Shown here one piece after another: positions 1 through 5,604 of a stretch of 10,093 nt of DNA. The notes below the pieces were generated by a model. The model worked only from the letters and a program-made list of their open reading frames with translations. It ran no database searches and was not told where the DNA came from. The stretch is from Bacteroidales bacterium UBA6117 (GTDB lineage Bacteria > Bacteroidota > Bacteroidia > Bacteroidales > VadinHA17), in the NCBI GenBank assembly GCA_002428385.1, contig DIWB01000007.1, positions 6,089 to 16,181 of the forward strand, read 5' to 3'. Made by a program: the position numbers and the translations under genes. The first letter of the stretch is position 1. The number at the start of each line of letters is the position of its first letter.

Positions 1-71
1 ATCACAGGGTATGTCCTGAATGCGGTTTCTACAGAGGCAAGCTGGCTATTGAGAAAAAGGCAACTGCCTGA
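1..71 (+). CDS. rpmF: 50S ribosomal protein L32, C-terminal end (partial)
   Basis: Only the last 22 codons are present; the gene enters from the left edge and stops with TGA at 69-71. The readable tail is HRVCPECGFYRGK followed by LAIEKKATA. The CPECG pair of cysteines followed by an aromatic, basic stretch is the typical second half of the L32 zinc-binding site (two CxxC-type knuckles, the first lying outside the window). L32 is a small protein of the large ribosomal subunit. The identification is supported by context: rpmF directly upstream of plsX and fabH is a widespread bacterial arrangement. The gap to plsX is 25 bp, so the genes are probably co-transcribed. Confidence 0.88.
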   Translation, partial: HRVCPECGFYRGKLAIEKKATA

Positions 72-96
72 TTTTCATAACCAAACCTGATTAGCT

Positions 97-1035
97 ATGA
101 ATATCGGCGTAGATATCATGGGCGGGGATTACGCACCTTACGCTGTGGTGGAGGGTGTGGCGGATTCTCTTGAGTATCTCTCGGGCGATGACACCCTTGT
201 ACTTGTGGGTGACGAAAAAGCCATCGTTGAAAAGCTTGACGAAATGAATGTGTCATCGCCGCGGATGAAGATCATTCATTCCTCTGAGGTCATTGAAATG
301 GGCGATCATCCTGCACGTTCATTTTCCCAGAAGAAGGACTCAAGCATAGCTATCGGTTTCAGGATGCTGAAGAACGGGGAGCTTGATGGTTTCTGCAGTG
401 CAGGGAATACCGGTGCCATGCTGGTTGGTGCAAGTTACACGGTGAATGTGATACCGGGTGTTTTCAGGCCTGCCCTTGCAACAATGCTGCCATGTGTCGA
501 CGGGCGAAATTCAGTTATGCTCGATGTGGGACTCAATCCCGACAGCAAACCCGATGTCCTTCTGCAGTACGGTATCCTGGGCAGCCTTTATGCCAAATTC
601 GTTCTGTCCATCCCTGAGCCCAATGTAGGGCTCCTGAACATTGGGCATGAAGAAACAAAGGGGACCGCAAACGTGAAAGCTGCCTATGAGCTGATGAAGG
701 AACATCCCGGACTTAATTTTGCAGGCAACATCGAAGGACACTCGCTTTTCCATGAGGATATAACCGATGTGGTTGTCTGCGATGGTTTTGTTGGCAATAT
801 TGTCCTGAAGCAGGCAGAAGCAATTTATATGTTATCAAAAAAAATAAATGTTGCCCACCCGTTTTTCGAACGGATGAATTTTGAGAATATAGGGGGAACT
901 CCGATAGTGGGGATAAACGCCAATGTTGTTATTGGTCACGGCATTTCGAAGCGAAAGGCCATTATGAACATGATCCTTCAGACGCGGGATGTTGTAAAGG
1001 CAAATCTTGCTAAGAAGATTATAGAAGCAATTTGA
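97..1035 (+). CDS. plsX: Phosphate acyltransferase PlsX (acyl-ACP:phosphate acyltransferase)
   Basis: PlsX converts acyl-ACP and inorganic phosphate to acyl-phosphate, the acyl donor for PlsY in phosphatidic acid synthesis; it is a peripheral membrane enzyme. At 312 aa it is at the short end of the normal family range. The start fits the family N-terminus exactly: MNIGVDIMGGDYAPYAVVEG, with the GGDxAP signature at residues 9-14. Other family segments are GNTGAMLVGA near residue 103, RPALATMLP, the LDVGLNPDSKPD stretch, VGLLNIGHEETKG and the late VVVCDGFVGNIVLK. The usual LLNIGEE loop reads LLNIGHEE here, a mild variation. No Shine-Dalgarno sequence is visible; the leader is A/T-rich. The gene lies 25 bp after rpmF and 7 bp before fabH, consistent with one operon linking fatty-acid and phospholipid synthesis. 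Confidence 0.96.
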   Translation: MNIGVDIMGGDYAPYAVVEGVADSLEYLSGDDTLVLVGDEKAIVEKLDEMNVSSPRMKIIHSSEVIEMGDHPARSFSQKKDSSIAIGFRMLKNGELDGFCSAGNTGAMLVGASYTVNVIPGVFRPALATMLPCVDGRNSVMLDVGLNPDSKPDVLLQYGILGSLYAKFVLSIPEPNVGLLNIGHEETKGTANVKAAYELMKEHPGLNFAGNIEGHSLFHEDITDVVVCDGFVGNIVLKQAEAIYMLSKKINVAHPFFERMNFENIGGTPIVGINANVVIGHGISKRKAIMNMILQTRDVVKANLAKKIIEAI

Positions 1036-1042
1036 ACTTATT

Positions 1043-2044
1043 ATGGGGAAAATCAGAGCTGTCATAACCGGCATCCATGCATGGGTTCCGGAATACAGGC
1101 TGACGAATCTTGAACTCTCGAAGATGGTCGACACTTCGGATGAATGGATCATGCAGAGAGTCGGGATTAAGGAAAGACGAATCCTTAAGGGGGAGGGTCT
1201 TGGCACTTCGGATCTTGCCGAGCATGCTGTCAGGGGCCTGCTCGAAAAGACAGGCACTTCGCCCGATGAGGTTGATCTGCTTATTTGCGCTACGATTACT
1301 CCTGACATGGCTTTCCCGGCAACCGCCAACATCATTTCCGACAAGGTTGGAATAAAGAATGCCTTCAGTTTTGATATCGGCGCCGCCTGTTCCGGATTTC
1401 TCTTTGCACTGCAGACAGCAGCAGCATATGTTTCCACCGGCAAGTTCAAGAAGGTCGTGGTTGTGGGAGCAGATAAGATGTCATCCATCACCGATTACAC
1501 CGATCGTACCACCTGTCCTCTCTTCGGCGATGCTGCAGGAGCTGTGTTGCTTGAACCCACAAGGGAGGATTATGGAATAATGGACTACATATTTCATGTT
1601 GACGGATCAGGCCGGAAATATCTTCATATGAAGGCGGGGGGATCGGCAAAACCTGCTTCGCATGAAACCGTTGATGCCCGTGAACATTTTGTTTATCAGG
1701 AAGGACAGAGTGTGTTCAAGTTTGCTGTTGTTAACATGGCCGATGTTGCCGTCGAAATAATGGTGAGGAACAAGCTCAAATCAGAGGATATCGCCTGGCT
1801 GGTTCCTCACCAGGCCAACCTTAGGATAATCGATGCCACCGGCAGGAGGATGGGACTTTCGCCGGAAAAGATAATGATTAACATCGAGAATTACGGAAAT
1901 ACAACCGCTGCCACAATTCCTCTTTGCCTCTGGGAATATGAGAAGAAACTCAAAAAGGGCGATAAGATTATTCTTGCGGCCTTCGGCGGAGGCTTCACAT
2001 GGGGATCGATCTATGTAAAATGGGGCTATGATCCTGCCGTTTAA
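1043..2044 (+). CDS. fabH: Beta-ketoacyl-ACP synthase III (FabH)
   Basis: FabH starts type II fatty acid synthesis by condensing a short acyl-CoA primer with malonyl-ACP. The 333-aa protein has the usual length and a complete Cys-His-Asn catalytic triad: C116 in DIGAACSGF, H256 in VPHQANLRI, and N286 in NYGNTTAATIP. The glycine-rich C-terminal loop is present at residues 314-321 (FGGGFTWG). The TSDEWI segment near residue 31 and GIKERR near residue 41 are also family features. The thiolase-like fold is therefore intact and an active enzyme is expected. Primer preference (acetyl-CoA or branched acyl-CoA) cannot be read reliably here, although Bacteroidota often make branched fatty acids. The gene begins 7 bp after plsX. 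No terminator hairpin is evident in the 69 bp that follow. Confidence 0.97.
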   Translation: MGKIRAVITGIHAWVPEYRLTNLELSKMVDTSDEWIMQRVGIKERRILKGEGLGTSDLAEHAVRGLLEKTGTSPDEVDLLICATITPDMAFPATANIISDKVGIKNAFSFDIGAACSGFLFALQTAAAYVSTGKFKKVVVVGADKMSSITDYTDRTTCPLFGDAAGAVLLEPTREDYGIMDYIFHVDGSGRKYLHMKAGGSAKPASHETVDAREHFVYQEGQSVFKFAVVNMADVAVEIMVRNKLKSEDIAWLVPHQANLRIIDATGRRMGLSPEKIMINIENYGNTTAATIPLCLWEYEKKLKKGDKIILAAFGGGFTWGSIYVKWGYDPAV

Positions 2045-2068
2045 ATTATTTTTGCCTGCAATAGTTTT

Positions 2069-2092
2069 TATATTTGTGAGTTATTATGTTTG
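2069..2092 (+). promoter_or_regulatory. Possible Bacteroidota-type promoter: two tandem TAnnTTTG -7 boxes
   Basis: The 69-bp A/T-rich gap between fabH and the bactofilin gene holds two exact matches to the Bacteroidota -7 consensus TAnnTTTG: TATATTTG at 2069-2076 and TATGTTTG at 2085-2092. Initiation a few bases downstream would give leaders of roughly 15-30 nt before the ATG at 2114. The weak point is the -33 element: a TTTG lies at 2051-2054, but its spacing to the first box is 14 bp, shorter than the usual 19-21 bp, and it is 30 bp from the second. This is the most plausible transcription start for the bactofilin/atp block, but A/T-rich sequence makes chance matches possible. Confidence 0.35.
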
Positions 2093-2113
2093 TAAGTGTA
2101 ATCCTGATAAAAA

Positions 2114-2527
2114 ATGGCAAAATTAAACGAACCGGAGAATAACGCGGTAAATCTGATTAGTAACGGCACCGAAATTACAGGTGACATTAAATCGAACGGA
2201 GACATAAGGATAGACGGGTTTCTGTCCGGCAACCTCACGACCAAGGGTAAAGTTGTTATAGGCCCTACAGGTAAGGTGAAGGGAGAAGTCTATTGCAAAA
2301 ACTCGGAAGTATCCGGTTCAGTTGACGGTAAGATATGCGTGAGCCAGTTGTTAACGCTTAAGACTGATTCAAAAATAACCGGAGAAATACTTACTTTTAA
2401 GCTTTCAATTGAACCGGGAGCAAAATTCACCGGGAACTGCAAAATGAGTGAAAGCGAGAATAATGAACCAGCAAGCTTCGCTAAAGAAAAAGAATCAGAA
2501 AGAGCCGGAGAAAAAACCGGTAAGTGA
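2114..2527 (+). CDS. Bactofilin family protein (polymer-forming cytoskeletal protein)
   Basis: Bactofilins (formerly DUF583) form nucleotide-independent cytoplasmic filaments that scaffold cell-shape and envelope enzymes. This 137-aa protein has the expected build: a short hydrophilic N-terminus, a right-handed beta-helix core at about residues 16-112, and a charged, probably disordered tail. The core shows the repeating beta-helix pattern of short hydrophobic strands with glycine turns, for example GDIKSNGDIRIDGFLSGNL, then VVIGPTGKVKGEV, SGSVDGK and EPGAKFTGNC. The tail is rich in Glu, Lys and Ser, and its last 65 nt overlap the following atpZ gene in another frame. No transmembrane segment is seen. 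The usual M23 peptidase partner is not in the window; the neighbours are fabH upstream and ATP synthase genes downstream. The specific role (shape, division, envelope anchoring) cannot be told from sequence. Confidence 0.9.
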   Translation: MAKLNEPENNAVNLISNGTEITGDIKSNGDIRIDGFLSGNLTTKGKVVIGPTGKVKGEVYCKNSEVSGSVDGKICVSQLLTLKTDSKITGEILTFKLSIEPGAKFTGNCKMSESENNEPASFAKEKESERAGEKTGK

Positions 2528-2720
2528 CGGGCTTCATAACTTTGCAAAGTACTCCGGGATGGCCTTTCAGATGATGGCAATCATCCTGGTCACCACATGG
2601 GGCGGAGTCAAGCTGGACAAGGTGCTTAACCTTGAAACCCCCGTTTTTACAGTTGTTCTGTCGCTTCTGGGCGTATTTGCCGCTATTTACACCTCACTAA
2701 GGGATTTCATTAAAAAATAA
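2463..2720 (+). CDS. atpZ: AtpZ/AtpI-family ATP synthase accessory membrane protein
   Basis: This is a small protein of the AtpZ/AtpI type encoded at the head of many atp operons, thought to help assembly of the c-ring or ion handling near Fo. From the ATG at 2463 it is 85 aa: a lysine-rich hydrophilic N-terminus (1-29), a first membrane helix at about 31-48 (YSGMAFQMMAIILVTTWGG), the family-typical GGVKLDKVL loop, a second helix at about 60-78, and a basic end. An in-frame GTG at 2448 would add five residues. I prefer ATG because it is the commoner codon and neither start has a Shine-Dalgarno sequence. Either start lies inside the bactofilin gene, giving a 65-nt overlap (from ATG) that suggests translational coupling. 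The next gene begins 10 bp downstream. The family assignment rests on size, topology, the GxxLD motif and position. Confidence 0.83.
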   Translation: MNQQASLKKKNQKEPEKKPVSDGLHNFAKYSGMAFQMMAIILVTTWGGVKLDKVLNLETPVFTVVLSLLGVFAAIYTSLRDFIKK

Positions 2721-2730
2721 ACCTCTAATC

Positions 2731-3117
2731 TTGAAGGATTTCAGAAAGTGGTTATTCTGGCTGCTGCTCCTGGATGCAGTGGTTTTTATTGCAGGATATG
2801 CCGTCAGGGCCCTGTCAGGGATTTCTTTCCCATTCGGCGAGCTGGCTGTTCCGGCTCTCTCTTTCACTTTCATCTCAGTTGTGATCATGGCAGTGTTCTT
2901 CGCTGGCCTGAAAAAGGATCAGGCAGCCAGGACAATGCATATCCTTGTGGCAATCAGTCTTAAACTGCTGCTCGAACTGGTGCTTGCGCTGGTTTGGTTC
3001 TTTATTGCCAAAAAAACCTCTCATACCGCTTTGTTTTTGTTTTTTGTATTATATTTACCGTTCACGGTGTTTACGACGTTTACGATGTTTAACACCCTAA
3101 AAACCAAATCTTTATAA
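2731..3117 (+). CDS. Small four-helix membrane protein, probable ATP synthase subunit I-like
   Basis: The 128-aa product is very hydrophobic with four predicted membrane helices at about residues 7-25, 38-59, 69-92 and 98-118, separated by short basic loops (GLKKDQAAR, AKKTSH). Size, four-helix topology and position between atpZ and atpB match the AtpI (UncI) subunit I group, whose members are poorly conserved and thought to assist Fo assembly; no single catalytic motif confirms this. The start is TTG at 2731: the frame is open back to a stop at 2698-2700 and contains no ATG or GTG, and the first in-frame ATG (residue 53) would remove the first helix and most of the second. The 3' end contains a 9-bp near-tandem repeat. 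The gap to atpB is 13 bp. Confidence 0.72.
   Translation: MKDFRKWLFWLLLLDAVVFIAGYAVRALSGISFPFGELAVPALSFTFISVVIMAVFFAGLKKDQAARTMHILVAISLKLLLELVLALVWFFIAKKTSHTALFLFFVLYLPFTVFTTFTMFNTLKTKSL
3069..3095 (+). repeat. Short 9-bp tandem repeat (about three copies) in the 3' end of the atpI-like gene
   Basis: Three consecutive 9-bp units read gtttacgac, gtttacgat and gtttaacac, the first two differing at one base. They encode part of the fourth membrane helix (VFTTFTMFNT), giving a phenylalanine every third residue. The outer bases GGTGTT (3066-3071) and AACACC (3091-3096) could also pair as a 6-bp stem with a long loop. The repeat keeps the reading frame and is probably a local duplication within a tolerant hydrophobic region, not a regulatory element. 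Confidence 0.45.
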
Positions 3118-3130
3118 AATCAAAATCGAT

Positions 3131-4192
3131 TTGAAAAGGATACATTTTACGGGACTTCTTTTTATCTTTCTGACCGTTTTTAGTTTTCCTGCACAGAGCC
3201 AGGAAACACATTCCGGCGGAGAAGCAGAAGAAGAATTCGACGCGAGTTCATTCATTCTTGAGCATATTGCGGATTCTCACGAATGGCATATCATGACGAA
3301 GAAAAACGAGGAACATGTCTCTCTTCAACTTCCTGTTATTCTTTATTCAAAAGGCAGCGGATTGCATGTGTTTTCATCAAAAAAGCTTGCCCACGGTCAT
3401 GAGTACAACGGATTTCGTCTTGAGCAAGAAGGCGACCTTGAAGGAAGGATAGTAAAGGTAAAGTCTGACGGTACAGTTGACATGGACAACATGCCCCTCG
3501 ACTTTTCGATCACAAAAACGGTTCTGGGGATGATGGCTGCTGCTTTGATAGGCCTGTGGCTCTTCCTGGCGCTTGCACGTTCATATAAAAAAACCGGAAT
3601 AAGCCCTCCCAAAGGTATTCAGGGTTTTCTGGAACCAATTGTTCTTTTTGTCAGGGATGATATTGCCATTCCGAATATCGGGGAGAAGAAGGCCGGGAAA
3701 TTCATGCCCTACCTGCTTTCGGTTTTCATCTTCATTCTGATCAACAACCTGATGGGGCTGGTACCTTTTCCGCCGCCTTTCGGTGCGAATGTCACCGGCA
3801 ACATTGCAATTACATTGGTGCTGGCGCTTTTCACATTTTTTATGATTCAGCTGAACGGCAATAAAACATACTGGAAACATATTTTTGCGGCTCCCGGGGT
3901 TCCGGTCTGGCTTCTTCCGATAATGATCCCGGTTGAGCTTATAGGCATGATCTCAAAGCCGTTTGCCCTTATGGTCCGATTGTTTGCAAACATTACAGCC
4001 GGTCACATAATAGTCCTCAGCCTGGTTTCCCTGATCTTTATTTTCAAGTCGCTGGCCGTGGCTCCGGTTTCAATCTTATTCGTGATATTCATGGATTGCC
4101 TCGAACTTCTGGTGGCATTCCTTCAGGCATATGTTTTTACTCTGCTGTCGGCTCTTTTTATAGGAATGGCAGTGGTGGAGGAACATCATTGA
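3131..4192 (+). CDS. atpB: F-type ATP synthase Fo subunit a, with N-terminal signal peptide
   Basis: Subunit a forms the two half-channels carrying protons to the c-ring. The 353-aa product is longer than the roughly 270 aa of E. coli because of an N-terminal extension: a signal peptide (basic KR at 2-3, hydrophobic 6-18, likely cleavage near residue 23 after AQS) and a soluble, partly acidic domain to about residue 125. This build is typical of Bacteroidota. The membrane part has helices at about 129-149, 191-213, 224-241, 261-282, 288-307 and 311-348. The essential arginine is R283 in LMVRLFANITAGH. By alignment from memory H292 stands where E. coli has E219, E325 where it has H245, and Q332 matches Q252. 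TTG at 3131 is the only usable start: the frame has no ATG or GTG back to a stop at 3098-3100, and a later ATG would lose the signal peptide. atpE follows after 29 bp. Confidence 0.96.
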   Translation: MKRIHFTGLLFIFLTVFSFPAQSQETHSGGEAEEEFDASSFILEHIADSHEWHIMTKKNEEHVSLQLPVILYSKGSGLHVFSSKKLAHGHEYNGFRLEQEGDLEGRIVKVKSDGTVDMDNMPLDFSITKTVLGMMAAALIGLWLFLALARSYKKTGISPPKGIQGFLEPIVLFVRDDIAIPNIGEKKAGKFMPYLLSVFIFILINNLMGLVPFPPPFGANVTGNIAITLVLALFTFFMIQLNGNKTYWKHIFAAPGVPVWLLPIMIPVELIGMISKPFALMVRLFANITAGHIIVLSLVSLIFIFKSLAVAPVSILFVIFMDCLELLVAFLQAYVFTLLSALFIGMAVVEEHH

Positions 4193-4221
4193 TAGTAATT
4201 GTTTAATTAAAAGTAAAAGTT

Positions 4222-4425
4222 ATGACAGGTACATTGGCATCAATCGGAGCAGGGCTGGCGGTTATCGGAGCAGGTCTCGGTATCGGAAGGATAGGCGGAT
4301 CAGCTATGGAAGCGATAGCCCGGCAGCCTGAAGCTGCAACAAAAATTCAGTTGGCAATGATTATTTCGGCAGCTCTTATTGAAGGAGTTGCTCTCTTTGC
4401 CGTAGTTGTTGCTCTTATTGCCTAA
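4222..4425 (+). CDS. atpE: F-type ATP synthase Fo subunit c (rotor ring)
   Basis: Subunit c is the two-helix hairpin that assembles into the membrane rotor ring. The 67-aa protein is compact but complete. Helix 1 (about 5-30) carries the close-packing glycine pattern (G9, G11, G16, G18, G20, G22), the cytoplasmic loop has the conserved RQPE at 34-37, and helix 2 (about 42-66) carries the ion-binding carboxylate E54 in AALIEGVALFA. The residue after E54 is Gly, not Ser/Thr, and the helix-1 position matching the Gln of sodium-type c subunits appears to be Ile21, so protons are the likely coupling ion. The ATG at 4222 follows an A/T-rich leader without a Shine-Dalgarno sequence. A strong hairpin begins 8 nt after the stop codon. 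Many copies of c are needed per enzyme, which may relate to that element. Confidence 0.97.
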   Translation: MTGTLASIGAGLAVIGAGLGIGRIGGSAMEAIARQPEAATKIQLAMIISAALIEGVALFAVVVALIA

Positions 4426-4433
4426 AAGAATTG

Positions 4434-4470
4434 AAATCCTTCAACGGTTGGTTGAAGGATTTCTTTATTT
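4434..4470 (+). terminator. Perfect 12-bp hairpin with T-rich tail between atpE and atpF
   Basis: AAATCCTTCAAC at 4434-4445 pairs perfectly with GTTGAAGGATTT at 4451-4462 around a 5-nt loop (GGTTG), and is followed by CTTTATTT. The shape is that of an intrinsic terminator, although the stem is only moderately G/C-rich and the T run is interrupted by C and A. It lies 8 nt after the atpE stop and about 30 nt before the atpF start. Because the genes on both sides encode one enzyme, it is more likely a partial terminator or an mRNA-processing/3'-stabilising structure than a full stop. The effect on expression is inferred, not shown. Confidence 0.72.
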
Positions 4471-4491
4471 AAATCATTAAAAACACCTTAT

Positions 4492-5007
4492 ATGATCTTA
4501 GCAAGTAATAGTCTGACAACTCCCGCCATAGGGACACTCTTCTGGACTGTTGTGATATTCACGATATTCTTTCTTGTTCTCACCAAATTTGCGTGGAAAC
4601 CGATTCTGAATATGGTAAAGCAGAGGGAAGAGATGATCAAAGGATCGCTTGCCTCGGCAGAGAAGGCAAGGAAAGAGATGGTAAAGCTTCAGAGCGACAA
4701 TGAGGCTATTTTGAAGAAAGCCCGCGAGGAACGCGAGTCAATCCTCAAGGAAGCCAGGGAAGTACGCGACAAGATGATAGCCGAAGCCAAGGGAAAAGCC
4801 TCGGAGGAGGCTGATAAAATAGTCGAAAAGGCCAGGACGGGAATCGAAAGGGAAAAAGCCCTGGCGCTGGCCGATATCAGGGAACAGGTTGCAAACCTGT
4901 CTGTCGATATCGCCTCAAAGCTTCTCGGCGAAAGACTGAGTCAGACAGGAGAGCAGGGAAAGCTTATCGACCATTACCTTAAAGATATTGATCTTAAAAA
5001 GAACTAA
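4492..5007 (+). CDS. atpF: F-type ATP synthase Fo subunit b (peripheral stalk)
   Basis: Subunit b anchors the stator: one membrane helix in Fo and a long coiled coil reaching F1 and delta. The 171-aa protein matches this. A short N-terminus is followed by one helix at about residues 13-32 (GTLFWTVVIFTIFFLVLTKF), then the family-typical WKPIL at 35-39 and a long, charged, nearly proline-free helical stretch at about 40-150 rich in Glu, Lys, Arg and Ala. The C-terminal section (about 127-171, including ASKLLGERL) fits the delta-binding end. Only one b-type gene is present, so a b2 homodimer is expected instead of the b/b' pair of phototrophs. The ATG at 4492 comes about 30 nt after the hairpin. 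atpH follows after 15 bp. Confidence 0.95.
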   Translation: MILASNSLTTPAIGTLFWTVVIFTIFFLVLTKFAWKPILNMVKQREEMIKGSLASAEKARKEMVKLQSDNEAILKKAREERESILKEAREVRDKMIAEAKGKASEEADKIVEKARTGIEREKALALADIREQVANLSVDIASKLLGERLSQTGEQGKLIDHYLKDIDLKKN

Positions 5008-5022
5008 AAGGTTAAGCGGGCA

Positions 5023-5577
5023 ATGAACGAAAGCAGAATTTCGGTAAGATATTCCAAAGCACTTTTCCAGTCAGCTCTCGAAAAGAATATTCTCGACACC
5101 ATTAATCAGGATATGATTCTGATCCATGATATTTGCACCATCCCCGAAGTAAGGGAACTGTTGAAAAATCCGGTGATAAGGCCATCAAGAAAGGGGGAAG
5201 CGCTTAAGGGCATTTTCGGGAAGGAGATACATCCTCTCACCCTGTCGCTGGTCGATCTGGTTGTCGGAAACGGCAGGGAAAGTTATCTTCCTTCCATTGC
5301 AAGGGTTTTTGTCCATGAGACGAAAAAACACCGGGGTGTCACGGAATCGGTGCTTACCACGGCGGTTAAAATTGATCCTGAACTCAGGAAGCAGGTATCG
5401 GGCATGATTGAAAAACTGCTGGATACGAAAGTCGATCTTAAGGAAAACATCGATGAGTCGATAATAGGCGGATTTATTCTTAAGGTGGAGGACAATTATG
5501 TTGATGCCAGTATCAGGAACAAATTAAGGAAGATACGGTCGGAGTTGGTGACCGGATCCTTTGAGAAACGTATTTAA
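5023..5577 (+). CDS. atpH: F-type ATP synthase F1 subunit delta (OSCP)
   Basis: Delta caps the alpha3beta3 head and binds the b dimer, completing the stator. The 184-aa length is normal. The N-terminal helical domain begins RISVRYSKALFQSALEKN, matching the family's RYAxALFxxA pattern, and about residues 5-105 should bind the alpha N-termini. The C-terminal region carries the OSCP signature near residues 148-165: IIGGFILKVEDNYVDASI. The basic end (RNKLRKIRSEL) is also typical. It lies 15 bp after atpF and 27 bp before atpA, in the usual B-E-F-H-A-G order. No Shine-Dalgarno sequence is clear. Nothing appears truncated. Confidence 0.95.
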   Translation: MNESRISVRYSKALFQSALEKNILDTINQDMILIHDICTIPEVRELLKNPVIRPSRKGEALKGIFGKEIHPLTLSLVDLVVGNGRESYLPSIARVFVHETKKHRGVTESVLTTAVKIDPELRKQVSGMIEKLLDTKVDLKENIDESIIGGFILKVEDNYVDASIRNKLRKIRSELVTGSFEKRI

Positions 5578-5604
5578 CCATAAAGGAATTATAAGCAATA
5601 AAAT

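Noticed and set aside
835..1491. 218-codon open frame on the minus strand across the plsX/fabH junction
   Set aside because: It is antisense to two well-supported enzymes, shows no recognisable domain, and has low-complexity Ser/Pro/Ile-rich composition typical of a shadow frame.
2045..2113. Terminator after fabH
   Set aside because: The gap is A/T-rich but I could not find an inverted repeat with a useful stem, so read-through from fabH remains possible.
4222..4425. Sodium-coupled c subunit
   Set aside because: The residue after the ion-binding E54 is Gly and the helix-1 position expected to be Gln is Ile, so the known sodium ligands are missing.
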